Shown: piece by piece, positions 1-8,251 of the stretch
How the letters are laid out: every line of letters starts with the position of its first letter
Numbering within the stretch: position 1 is the first letter of the stretch
Assembly (NCBI RefSeq): GCF_034929435.1
Contig: NZ_JAYFUM010000003.1
Coordinates: forward strand, 135,927-199,926
DNA: 64,000 nucleotides
DNA from: Arcicella rigui
GTDB lineage: Bacteria > Bacteroidota > Bacteroidia > Cytophagales > Spirosomataceae
Reading direction: 5' to 3'
Program-made: the position numbers and the translations under genes
Notes under the pieces: model-generated
What the model saw: only the letters and a program-made list of their open reading frames with translations
The model's database searches: none
Told to the model about the DNA's origin: nothing

Positions 1-1
1 T

Positions 2-559
2 ACAGATTACGAACCGATTCGTCTTTTTGAAAATTTTTATCGAAATGGCAGTTTGGTTTTTGGCGGAGGACAAGTACTTGCACCGATTCTTTATACCGAA
101 TTTGTAGAATTTAAGCACCTCGTTCGGGCTGATGATTTTTTAACGGGTATGGCTCTTTCACAGGCATTGCCCGGGCCTGTTTTTGCTCTTACTTCTTATT
201 TGGGAACTTTAGTGATGAAAAACGGTACTTGGTGGGAACAATTATTAGGCAGTGCGGTCGGGGCAGCAGGTATTTTTTTGCCGGGAACGTTCTTGATTTT
301 CTTTGTTTATAGAATTTGGGGACAACTGAAACAATACAGAGGAATTCGTGCATCTTTAGAAGGAATCAACACCACTTCAATCGGCTTGACTTTGGCGGCG
401 GCGGTTACTTTTTTAGTGCCAATGGTAAAACAAGTAGATATTATCGGTATCGCTACGGTTCTGGCTACTTTGGTATTGATTCAATTTACCAAAATTCCAA
501 GTTTCTTTATTTTCTTGGGCGGACTGGCTCTTGGTTTTGTTTTTGGATTTTTGGTTTAA
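2..559 (+). CDS. Chromate transporter, ChrA/CHR family (5' end outside window)
   Basis: The reading frame is open from base 2 at the window edge and stops at 559, so about 185 C-terminal residues are seen. Just inside the window lies the motif RNGSLVFGGGQV followed by a proline-rich membrane start, then ALPGPVFALTSYLG. These are hallmarks of the second CHR domain of inner-membrane chromate transporters. Four or more hydrophobic spans follow. CHR-family proteins export chromate by chemiosmotic force; some members have other anion substrates, so chromate is a family-level inference. A TTG at 53 is not a plausible start because the frame and the homology extend upstream of it. Confidence 0.85.
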   Translation, partial: TDYEPIRLFENFYRNGSLVFGGGQVLAPILYTEFVEFKHLVRADDFLTGMALSQALPGPVFALTSYLGTLVMKNGTWWEQLLGSAVGAAGIFLPGTFLIFFVYRIWGQLKQYRGIRASLEGINTTSIGLTLAAAVTFLVPMVKQVDIIGIATVLATLVLIQFTKIPSFFIFLGGLALGFVFGFLV

Positions 560-570
560 TTTAAAGCAAT

Positions 571-791
571 CGGATTTCGGTCATCGGATTTCAGATTTAT
601 TTTCTTAAAATAATTTCACTTTATCCGAAATCTCCAATTGTAAAACCTTTCATATAGTCCTAACTATTAACTGATAAATAGTATTGAAAGATTTAATTAA
701 TTCGGATTTGGTATTTTTGATTTCGGGAAAAGGGATAAAGTAGTAATAAAAAAACATTTTTCATAATGCTGAAATCCGACATCCGAAATCA
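571..791. repeat. Spaced inverted repeat of a CGGATTTC motif
   Basis: The left arm at 572-594 reads as two CGGATTTC units. The right arm at 769-790 is their near-exact reverse complement (about 20 of 23 bases). Between them lie further single copies of ATCCGAAAT or its complement near 625 and 700-728. The arms are about 175 bases apart, in the gene-free stretch between the chromate transporter and the AraC regulator. No reading frame is visible here. This looks like a REP/BIME-type intergenic element. Confidence 0.6.
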
Positions 792-843
792 AAAATTTGA
801 CAATCCTTCGTACAGCCATAACTCATAATTAATAATTCATATT

Positions 844-1686
844 TCAAAAATGTCTTTTCTTAAAACTCAATGGGTTTTCACCAGTAATTTTCTTAAAAAT
901 TCTATTGAAATAAGACAAACTCTCAAAACCACATTCAAAACAGGCTTCTGTAACATTTTTATCAATCAAGAGTAATCTTTTGGCTTGGTTGATTCTGTAA
1001 TGATTCAAAAATTCAGTAAAAGTAAGTCGAGTCATTTTTTTGAAATATCTACAAAAAGCAGCTTTGCTCAAATTACTTAAATTAGCTACTTCATCTACTT
1101 CAATTTTTCGGTGAAATTGTTCATCAATAAACAAATACACTTTCTTGAGTCGTTCTTGTTCTCTTTTATTATGTTGGTTTTCGTAAGGTTTTGTGTGAAG
1201 TAAAATATATTCTTCACTTTGGGCTAATAATTGGAGGAGGCTGAGTACTTCTAAAAACTGCTCGAAAGTTGATAAAGTATGAATTTTCTTTAATCGTTTC
1301 CCTACGATTCCTTTGATATTTTCGCCAAAAACAATTCCATATTTCGATAATTCAAAAAGTTTAGCAATACTTCTCAGTTCGGGCGTATCTCCCAAAGCAT
1401 TTTTCAGAAAATCTTCCTGAATATGAAGTACTACTTTTTCGTAGTCGGTTTTTACGCCGTAATCAAAATTGAGATGTGGAATATACGAGCCTATAAAAGC
1501 CAAATCACTTCCTTCAAATCGTGCAATATGCTCGCCCACGTGTCTGTTTCCATTTGCTCCGTCGATAAAAACTAATTCAAATTCTGGATGAAAATGCCAA
1601 AAGAAAAAGTCATTGAGTCGTGGATTGAGCATCAATCGGAACGAACTGTTTTCGTCGGGCGTAATTTCTTCAAATTCTGTCTTCAT
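844..1686 (-). CDS. AraC-family transcriptional regulator
   Basis: A 280-residue protein. The N-terminal ~150 residues form a cupin-like sensor (FWHFHPEFELVFI, then GNRHVGEHIARFEGSDLAFIGSYIPH). The C-terminal ~100 residues form the two helix-turn-helix AraC domain, with LSNLSKAAFCRYFKKMT as the first HTH and the signature ACFECGFESLSYFNRIFKKITGENP. Size and layout match sugar-responsive AraC activators. It is divergent from the PhyH dioxygenase gene across 142 bases and is the obvious candidate regulator of the dioxygenase/aldo-keto reductase/Dabb cluster. The ligand is unknown. Confidence 0.9.
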   Translation of the reverse strand: MKTEFEEITPDENSSFRLMLNPRLNDFFFWHFHPEFELVFIDGANGNRHVGEHIARFEGSDLAFIGSYIPHLNFDYGVKTDYEKVVLHIQEDFLKNALGDTPELRSIAKLFELSKYGIVFGENIKGIVGKRLKKIHTLSTFEQFLEVLSLLQLLAQSEEYILLHTKPYENQHNKREQERLKKVYLFIDEQFHRKIEVDEVANLSNLSKAAFCRYFKKMTRLTFTEFLNHYRINQAKRLLLIDKNVTEACFECGFESLSYFNRIFKKITGENPLSFKKRHF

Positions 1687-1788
1687 TTTGGCTATTATTG
1701 ATTTTTAATATTTAAAATTATAGATATTATATCAATATTGTTCAAATTATGGGCATTATTTTGGTAGAAATTACCTTTGGAATTGCTG

Positions 1789-1796
1789 TAAATTTG
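1789..1796 (+). promoter_or_regulatory. -7 box (TAAATTTG) for the PhyH gene
   Basis: This is an exact match to the Bacteroidota -7 consensus TAnnTTTG, 33 bases before the ATG. No TTG is found at the expected 19-20 base spacing, which would fit an activator-dependent promoter next to the divergent AraC gene. Confidence 0.5.
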
Positions 1797-1828
1797 TATA
1801 AAAATATTTATTTAAAATATAACATAAT

Positions 1829-2821
1829 ATGGAAATTAAAGAAGCAATCCCAACCATGACTCCAACGATGATGCCAAATATGGCTCACCAAGAAATCCCT
1901 GGAAATCCTTCAACGGCTACCAGTAGCCAATTGAAACTCAGAACCAGTATTGCAGACGGAAAACCATTAAAAGTATTGAGCGAAGCTGATTGGGAGTTTT
2001 GGATTACTAATGGTTATGTAATTGTAAAAAATGCAGTACCACGTGAACAAGCTTTGAAAACGGCTGAATTTATTTGGGAGTTTGAAGAAAAAGACCCTAA
2101 CGACCCAAGTACTTGGTACACACCACCAAGAGCCGAAATGAAAATGAAAGAGCTGACTGGAACAGGAATGGTAGAAGTGTATAACAATCAGCATTTATGG
2201 AATAACCGCCAGACGCAAAGAGTATATGATGCTTTCACGGATATTTGGGGAACAGAAAAACTGTGGGTGACTATCGACCGTGCAAATTTGAATTTCCCAC
2301 TTCGTCCTGATTTTCAATACAAAGGTTTTATTCATTGGGACTATGACCCAGAAACAAAACCACAAAATGTACAGGGAGTACTGGCACTTGCCGACCAAAC
2401 AGATGAAAATATGGGCGGTTTTCAATGTATTCCAGAATTGTTCAGAACGTATGATACATGGAAATTGACGCAACCAGAAGATAGAAACCGTTTTAAACCA
2501 GACATTACAGGTTTTGAAGATAAATTGGTAAAAGTAAAATTAGAAGCAGGTGATTTATTGATTTTCAATAGTAGTCAACCGCATGGTATTCGTCCAAACA
2601 AAAGTGAAGACAAAGTACGGATTGCACAATATATTTCGATGATGCCAGCCGAAGAAGAGAATGAGCCAATGCGAGATTGGAGAGTGAATTCATGGAAAAA
2701 TAGAATTGCTCCAGAAGGTTACGCTTTCCCGGGCGACCCAAGAAACTGGGAACAAACCAAATACGATACGGCAGAATTAAATGATTTAGGAAAGAAAATC
2801 TTAGGCTTAGAAAAATGGTAG
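1829..2821 (+). CDS. Phytanoyl-CoA dioxygenase (PhyH) family protein
   Basis: A 330-residue Fe(II)/2-oxoglutarate oxygenase. The iron-binding facial triad is visible: H169 and D171 in FIHWDYDP, and H252 in SSQPHGIRPN. R255 or R264 is the likely 2-oxoglutarate ligand. The first ~45 residues are low-complexity and Met/Pro-rich. The family hydroxylates diverse small molecules and the substrate here cannot be told. The stop codon overlaps the start of the aldo/keto reductase by 7 bases, so the two are translationally coupled. They may act in one catabolic or modification pathway under the divergent AraC regulator. Confidence 0.88.
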   Translation: MEIKEAIPTMTPTMMPNMAHQEIPGNPSTATSSQLKLRTSIADGKPLKVLSEADWEFWITNGYVIVKNAVPREQALKTAEFIWEFEEKDPNDPSTWYTPPRAEMKMKELTGTGMVEVYNNQHLWNNRQTQRVYDAFTDIWGTEKLWVTIDRANLNFPLRPDFQYKGFIHWDYDPETKPQNVQGVLALADQTDENMGGFQCIPELFRTYDTWKLTQPEDRNRFKPDITGFEDKLVKVKLEAGDLLIFNSSQPHGIRPNKSEDKVRIAQYISMMPAEEENEPMRDWRVNSWKNRIAPEGYAFPGDPRNWEQTKYDTAELNDLGKKILGLEKW

Positions 2822-3642
2822 ATTCTGGTAAGCAAGTTTATACGACTCTCAACAATGGTATAAAAATGCCATTGTTGGGGCTTGGAGTATATGATATGTA
2901 TAACAATGAAGCAGAACAAGCGGTGGATTGGGCTTTGAAAATGGGTTATCGACTGATTGATACGGCTTCGATGTATGAAAATGAAATAGAAATTGGCAAT
3001 GCGATTCGACAGAGTAGCGTAAAGCGAGAAGATATTTTTCTGACAACGAAAGTCAATAATTCAGAGCAAGGATATGACCAGACGCTGAGGGCTTTTGAAA
3101 ACAGTTTGAAAAAACTGGATTGCGAGTACATTGATTTATACTTGATTCATTGGCCATTGAAAGAAAGCCGAAAGAATACATGGAAAGCTTTGGAATATTT
3201 GTACGAAACCAAGCAAGTGAGAGCAATAGGCGTAGCCAATTATCTTTTACCATTTCTGGAAGAATTGAGTACTTATGCCAATGTTGTTCCTGCGGTGAAT
3301 CAGATTGAACTGAGTCCTTATTTATTTCAAAAGTCATTTTTAGAATTTTGTAAGACGCAAGGCATTCAGCTACAAGCTTATACGCCTTTGGTACGTGGAC
3401 AACGTTTCAATGATACTCGTTTGTTGGAATTAAGTAAGAAGTATTACAAAACACCTGCTCAAATAATACTTAGATGGGCAATCCAGCATGGTATTTCAGC
3501 CATTCCAAAATCGGTGAATCCCATTCGTTTACAAGAAAATTTTCAAATTTTTGATTTTGAAATTTCAGCAAACGATATGGAATGGATGGATACTTTTGAT
3601 GAAAACCTAAGAGTAGTAGAAGACCCAATGGAATTGTTGTAA
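2815..3642 (+). CDS. Aldo/keto reductase
   Basis: A 275-residue NADPH-dependent (beta/alpha)8 reductase. The catalytic tetrad is complete: D49 and Y54 (LIDTASMYENE), K79 (FLTTKV) and H112 (LIHWPLK). The C-terminal nucleotide-binding signature IPKSVNPIRLQENFQIFDF is present. The sequence resembles the 2,5-diketo-gluconate reductase type of AKR proteins. It overlaps the preceding PhyH gene by 7 bases. The true substrate, probably a sugar or carbonyl product of the neighbouring oxygenase pathway, is inferred only. Confidence 0.92.
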   Translation: MVDSGKQVYTTLNNGIKMPLLGLGVYDMYNNEAEQAVDWALKMGYRLIDTASMYENEIEIGNAIRQSSVKREDIFLTTKVNNSEQGYDQTLRAFENSLKKLDCEYIDLYLIHWPLKESRKNTWKALEYLYETKQVRAIGVANYLLPFLEELSTYANVVPAVNQIELSPYLFQKSFLEFCKTQGIQLQAYTPLVRGQRFNDTRLLELSKKYYKTPAQIILRWAIQHGISAIPKSVNPIRLQENFQIFDFEISANDMEWMDTFDENLRVVEDPMELL

Positions 3643-3732
3643 TGTAGTAATTAGTATTTTAAGTGTCAGTTTATTAGTGATTTGTAATATTTTAAAATAA
3701 TTCACAACTCATAATTATTTACCCCCCAAACT

Positions 3733-4119
3733 ATGAAAAAGAATTTATTCACTTTTGTTATTTTATTTTTGATGTCTGCCCTTGCGATGGCACATCCCAA
3801 ACACCCAGCTGGCAAAGTACTTCGTCATGTAGTGATTTTTAAATTTAAAGAAAGTAGTTCTGCCGAGGACGTAGAAAAAGTAGCCCAAGCTTTTGCGAAC
3901 TTGAAAAAGCAAATTAAAGAAGTAAAAGCTTTTGAATGGGGCATCAATAACAGCCCCGAACATTTCGATCAAGGCTTTACGCATTGTTTTGTACTTACTT
4001 TTGCCAATGAACACGATAGAGATGTAGTTTACCAAAAACATCCTGCACATCAGGCCTTTCAAGAAATTTTGAAACCACACATGGATAAAGTATTTGTGGT
4101 GGATTATTGGACGAAGTAA
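3733..4119 (+). CDS. Secreted Dabb (stress-responsive A/B barrel) domain protein
   Basis: A 128-residue protein. A signal peptide covers residues 1-20 (hydrophobic core FVILFLMSALAMA, ending AMA). It is followed by one Dabb domain: LRHVVIFKFKESSSAEDVEKV at its start and TFANEHDRDVVYQKHPAHQAF in the middle. Dabb domains form ferredoxin-like dimers; some are stress proteins and others are small enzymes or binding proteins. The gene lies 90 bases after the aldo/keto reductase and may belong to the same unit. An exported Dabb protein is typical of Bacteroidota. No specific activity can be assigned. Confidence 0.85.
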   Translation: MKKNLFTFVILFLMSALAMAHPKHPAGKVLRHVVIFKFKESSSAEDVEKVAQAFANLKKQIKEVKAFEWGINNSPEHFDQGFTHCFVLTFANEHDRDVVYQKHPAHQAFQEILKPHMDKVFVVDYWTK

Positions 4120-4140
4120 AAAAAGGATTTTTCTGGAAGA

Positions 4141-4191
4141 CAATATTTTCTCCATGATGAGTGTTAAATACTCATTATGGAGAAAATATTG
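4141..4191. terminator. Long stem-loop after the Dabb gene
   Basis: Arms 4141-4162 and 4170-4191 pair over 22 bases with one mismatch, around a 7-base loop, followed by TTTTG. It sits 21 bases after the Dabb stop and probably terminates the dioxygenase cluster. Confidence 0.6.
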
Positions 4192-4332
4192 TTTTGTATA
4201 TTAGTATATTACATCTTTTTATTTATCGTAAATGGTTAATCTTTTTTGAAAATTTTAACACTAATCACCAATTACTATTTACTAATTTCTTCTTAATACA
4301 AGCCTAATTATTTTAAACCCAATAACTATACA

Positions 4333-6189
4333 ATGAAACAAAACATTGTCCTCTGTCTATTCAGCCTAATTTTTTTTGTGCAGACTGGTTTCACACAAAT
4401 TAAACAACAAAAACAAACGATTAGCTCTAAAATTGAGCAAGTTACAGTTTTCACCAATGGAGCTCAAGTAAGTCGAAAGGCAAAAGCGACGCTACAAGCT
4501 GGAAAAACAGAATTAGTTTTTTCAGGAATTTCCCCCAACATTGATGTACAAAGTATTCAAGTAAAAGGCTTCGGTAATTTTACCATTTTGTCGGTGATTC
4601 ATCAAACTAATTTTCTGAACGAGCAAAAAAGGAGAGAAGAGACTTCAACTTTGGAAAACCAACAAGTAAATCTAATAGTAAAATTAAGAGTAGAAAAAAG
4701 TATGCTGGCTGTTTTCAAAAATGAAGAAACTATGCTTACGAAAAATCAATCAATTGGTGGCATTAACACAGGGGTAAAAACAGCCGATTTAAAAGAAGCG
4801 GTTGATTTTCAGAGAAGTAGGCTTTCGGAAGTATTGATAAAACAAATTGAGTATGAAAAGAATATTCAAAAAATAGATAGCAGTATTCACGCAATTGATA
4901 ATCAGTTAGGAGCTTTAAATAATAACACTTCCTTTGCGACCAGTGATATCTTGGTAACCGTTTCAGCTAAAGAAATAGCTAATGCTTCTTTCGACCTTAG
5001 CTATTTTGTCAAGAATGCAGGCTGGTTTGCTACTTATGATTTAAGAGTAAAAGACATTAGTAACCCGATAGATTTATCACTGAAAGCCAATGTTTATCAA
5101 AGTTCTGGAGAAGATTGGAAAGATGTAAAATTAACAATTTCAAACGGAGACCCAACAGAAAGTGGAGTAGCTCCTAATTTAGAACCTTGGTATTTGAGTT
5201 TAGTACAGACTAAAACGCTGGCTTTTAGTGCACCAATGATTTTTGATGGCAACGAAGTGTCAGGTAAAGTAACAGAAAAGGGTACAGATTTACCTTTGCC
5301 CGGTGTGATGATTAATGTAAAAGGTACTACCATTGGTGCTTCAACGGACTCTGAAGGAAATTATCATTTGAAAATTCCAGAAAATGCACAGTTTTTAGTT
5401 TTCAACTTTGTTGGTTATAAAAAGCAAGAAGTGCCTATTAATAATAAAACGATAAACGTAGCTTTAGAGGAGAATTATCAAGCTCTTCAAGAAGTAGTAG
5501 TTGTAGGTTATGGTGAAAGAAATAAAAAAGCAGTTTGGAGTATGGCAGCTCCTCCTTTAGAAGTAAAAGAAAAGTATCAACCGACAACGCTAACTTTTGA
5601 AATTGAAGTTCCTTATACGATTTTAAATGATGGGAAAGTATATAGTGTAGATATTAAAAATCAATCTGTTCCAGCTTTGTACGAATACTTTGCTGTTCCA
5701 AAATTAGAGAAAGATGCTTTTCTAACAGCTAAGTTAATAGATTGGCAAGATCTTAATTTATTGGAAGGTGAGGTGAATATTTATTTAGAAGGAGCATATT
5801 TAGGAAAGTCTATCTTAGATGTTCGTAATGCAGGCGATACACTGAATATTTCTTTGGGGAGAGATAAAGCGATTGTTGTTGAACGCAAAAGACTAAAAGA
5901 GTTTAGTGGTAAACAATTTTTGAGTAATTATAAAACAGAAAATAGAGGTTTTGAAATTAGTGTTAGGAACAATAAACAACAAAGTATCAATATCGTTATT
6001 CAGGACCAATTCCCGATTTCAACAACCAAAGAAATCAGCGTAAATGAACAAGAGTACAAAGATGCTACCTTGGACGAAGAAAGTAAAATACTTACTTGGA
6101 AATACCAACTACCAGCAAAGCAAGAGAAAAAGCATATTTTAAAGTACAGTGTAAAATATCCTAAAAATCAAACACTTACGCTTGAGTAA
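4333..6189 (+). CDS. MuiA/DUF4139 family protein with inserted SusC-like carboxypeptidase-regulatory domain
   Basis: A 618-residue secreted protein with a signal peptide ending near residue 21. Residues ~30-130 match the DUF4140 N-terminal domain (IEQVTVFTNGAQVSRKAK). A helical region at ~105-185 leads into the DUF4139 beta domain from ~205 to the C terminus (SYFVKNAGWFATYDLRV; DWKDVKLTISNGDPTES). Between residues ~310 and 396 the DUF4139 domain is interrupted by a carboxypeptidase-regulatory-like beta-sandwich (SGKVTEKGTDLPLPGVMINV). This ends in EVVVVGYG (387-394), the segment that usually precedes the plug of SusC-type TonB-dependent receptors. MuiA homologues were named for a role in mucoidy. 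The function here is unknown and the gene stands alone. Confidence 0.85.
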   Translation: MKQNIVLCLFSLIFFVQTGFTQIKQQKQTISSKIEQVTVFTNGAQVSRKAKATLQAGKTELVFSGISPNIDVQSIQVKGFGNFTILSVIHQTNFLNEQKRREETSTLENQQVNLIVKLRVEKSMLAVFKNEETMLTKNQSIGGINTGVKTADLKEAVDFQRSRLSEVLIKQIEYEKNIQKIDSSIHAIDNQLGALNNNTSFATSDILVTVSAKEIANASFDLSYFVKNAGWFATYDLRVKDISNPIDLSLKANVYQSSGEDWKDVKLTISNGDPTESGVAPNLEPWYLSLVQTKTLAFSAPMIFDGNEVSGKVTEKGTDLPLPGVMINVKGTTIGASTDSEGNYHLKIPENAQFLVFNFVGYKKQEVPINNKTINVALEENYQALQEVVVVGYGERNKKAVWSMAAPPLEVKEKYQPTTLTFEIEVPYTILNDGKVYSVDIKNQSVPALYEYFAVPKLEKDAFLTAKLIDWQDLNLLEGEVNIYLEGAYLGKSILDVRNAGDTLNISLGRDKAIVVERKRLKEFSGKQFLSNYKTENRGFEISVRNNKQQSINIVIQDQFPISTTKEISVNEQEYKDATLDEESKILTWKYQLPAKQEKKHILKYSVKYPKNQTLTLE

Positions 6190-6234
6190 AACAAAAAAGG
6201 TATTGTTCAAATTTGAACAATACCTTTTTTGTTT
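6189..6234. terminator. Bidirectional terminator between the MuiA-like gene and rfbA
   Basis: A perfect 23-base inverted repeat centred at 6211/6212, with an A-run on the left and a T-run on the right. It begins at the MuiA-like stop codon and can serve both strands of the convergent pair. Confidence 0.85.
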
Positions 6235-6298
6235 ATAGAGTTACATTGATTAAGTAATCAATAATTTGAAATTCTAATCACCAATCACTATTAACTAA

Positions 6299-7159
6299 TC
6301 ACTTCAATAATCCCAAGAGATATTTTCCATATCCACTTTTGACAAGCGGTTCAGCTACTTTTCTGAGTTGCTGTTCATCAATGAACCCCATTCTGTAAGC
6401 TACTTCTTCAATACAACCTACTTTTAGACCTTGTCTTTCTTCAATGACTTGTACAAATTGTCCTGCTTGCATCAATGAAACAAACGTTCCAGTATCTAAC
6501 CAAGCTGTTCCTCTGTTCAACACACCTACTTTCAATTTTCCTTGTTTCAAGTACTCTTTGTTTACGTCTGTGATTTCATATTCACCTCTTGGCGAAGGAG
6601 CGATATTTTTGGCAATTTCAACGACTGAGTTGTCATAGAAATACAAACCAGGAACTGCATAATTTGATTTTGGTTCTACTGGTTTTTCTTCAATAGAAAG
6701 TACATTAAAATCATCGTCAAACTCTACTACGCCATATCTTTCAGGGTCGTGTACTTGGTAAGCATACACTACACCACCTTCTGGGTCGTTGTTTGCTTGT
6801 AGCAATTTGCTTAACCCACTTCCATAAAAGATATTATCTCCTAATACTAAAGCTACTTTATCATCTCCGATGAATTCTTCCCCAATGACAAAAGCCTGAG
6901 CTAAACCATTGGGTAGAGGCTGTTCTGCATATTCAAATCTACAACCCACTTGTGAACCATCTCCCAAAAGTTTTTTGAAATGAGGTAAATCGTGTGGAGT
7001 AGAAATAATTAAGATTTCACTAATACCTGCCAACATGAGAATTGAGAGGGGATAGTAAATCATTGGTTTATCGTAAACAGGCATTAATTGTTTACTAACA
7101 GCAAGAGTAAGTGGATGAAGTCGAGTACCAGACCCACCAGCAAGAATAATTCCTTTCAT
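6299..7159 (-). CDS. rfbA: Glucose-1-phosphate thymidylyltransferase
   Basis: A 286-residue enzyme that makes dTDP-glucose from dTTP and glucose 1-phosphate, the first step of dTDP-L-rhamnose synthesis in the cytoplasm. The nucleotide-binding signature GGSGTRLHPLT is at residues 8-18, followed by QLMPVYDKPMIYYPLS. LGDNIFYG supplies the metal-binding aspartate, and EEKP and GTAWLDTG are further family motifs. The length matches RmlA/RfbA. It lies 6 bases after rfbB in the galE-rfbB-rfbA operon. rfbC and rfbD are not next to it, so the rest of the pathway must be elsewhere. Confidence 0.96.
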   Translation of the reverse strand: MKGIILAGGSGTRLHPLTLAVSKQLMPVYDKPMIYYPLSILMLAGISEILIISTPHDLPHFKKLLGDGSQVGCRFEYAEQPLPNGLAQAFVIGEEFIGDDKVALVLGDNIFYGSGLSKLLQANNDPEGGVVYAYQVHDPERYGVVEFDDDFNVLSIEEKPVEPKSNYAVPGLYFYDNSVVEIAKNIAPSPRGEYEITDVNKEYLKQGKLKVGVLNRGTAWLDTGTFVSLMQAGQFVQVIEERQGLKVGCIEEVAYRMGFIDEQQLRKVAEPLVKSGYGKYLLGLLK

Positions 7160-7165
7160 GATTTC

Positions 7166-8224
7166 TTATCGGTTTGAATACATTGAATCGTAATATTTCT
7201 GATAGTTCCCAGAAGTGACATTATCGAGCCATTCTTGGTTATTCAAAAACCAATCGACAGTTTTCTCAAGCCCTTCTTCAAATTGTAAAGAAGGTTTCCA
7301 GCCCAATTCATTCATGATTTTGGTAGCGTCGATAGCATATCTAAGGTCATGTCCAGCACGGTCAGTGACATAAGTAATGAGTTGCTCCGAAGTACCTTCA
7401 GGTCTTCCGAGTTTGCTGTCCATGGTTTTACAAACTAATTTAACGATGTCAATATTTTTCCATTCGTTAAATCCACCGATATTGTAAGTTTCGCCGAGAA
7501 CACCATTATGGAAAACCGTATCAATAGCTCTTGCATGGTCAACGACAAACAACCAGTCTCTTACATTTTCACCTTTTCCATAAACAGGGAGAGGTTTATT
7601 GTGTAAGATATTATGAATCATTAAAGGCAATAATTTCTCTGGGAAATGATTGGGGCCGTAGTTATTCGAGCAGTTAGTGACAACAATGGGTAATTTATAA
7701 GTATTACCATAAGCTCTTACAAAGTGGTCAGATGAAGCCTTAGACGCAGAGTATGGCGAGCGAGGGTCATAAGGAGTAGTTTCCGTAAAGAAATCTTCTG
7801 GATTATGTAATTCACCATATACTTCATCAGTAGAGACATGATAAAATCTTTTTCCTTCATATCCTGCTTCTTTCCAAGTATTTTTGGCAGCATTAAGGAG
7901 GTTGCAAGTACCTACGACATTAGTCATGACGAAAGCCATTGGTTCAGTAATTGACCTATCGACATGTGACTCAGCGGCTAAGTGAATGACGCCATCAAAT
8001 TGGTGTTTTTCAAAGAGTTGGTTGATGAAATCAGCATCGACAATATCTCCTTTGACAAAGGTATAATTAGGCTCATTCTCAATATCGCTCAAATTAGCCA
8101 AATTGCCAGCATACGTTAATTTATCCAAATTGAAAATCTGATAATCAGGATATTTAGTAACAAATAGTCTGACAACGTGCGAGCCTATGAATCCTGCTCC
8201 GCCTGTAATAAGTAGTTTCTTCAT
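7166..8224 (-). CDS. rfbB: dTDP-glucose 4,6-dehydratase
   Basis: A 352-residue extended short-chain dehydrogenase/reductase. The NAD-binding motif TGGAGFIGSH is at residues 7-16. STDEVYGEL carries the Thr-Asp-Glu catalytic residues of RmlB, and YSASKASSDH is the YxxxK motif. It converts dTDP-glucose to dTDP-4-keto-6-deoxyglucose using the product of rfbA. It starts 27 bases after galE and ends 6 bases before rfbA, so the three are probably cotranscribed and feed envelope polysaccharide synthesis. Confidence 0.96.
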   Translation of the reverse strand: MKKLLITGGAGFIGSHVVRLFVTKYPDYQIFNLDKLTYAGNLANLSDIENEPNYTFVKGDIVDADFINQLFEKHQFDGVIHLAAESHVDRSITEPMAFVMTNVVGTCNLLNAAKNTWKEAGYEGKRFYHVSTDEVYGELHNPEDFFTETTPYDPRSPYSASKASSDHFVRAYGNTYKLPIVVTNCSNNYGPNHFPEKLLPLMIHNILHNKPLPVYGKGENVRDWLFVVDHARAIDTVFHNGVLGETYNIGGFNEWKNIDIVKLVCKTMDSKLGRPEGTSEQLITYVTDRAGHDLRYAIDATKIMNELGWKPSLQFEEGLEKTVDWFLNNQEWLDNVTSGNYQKYYDSMYSNR

Positions 8225-8251
8225 TGCGTCTCTGGAGTTTTATGTAATATT

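Noticed and set aside
3763..4155. A 130-codon frame antisense to the Dabb gene
   Set aside because: The Dabb frame has a signal peptide and a recognisable domain; the antisense frame has neither.
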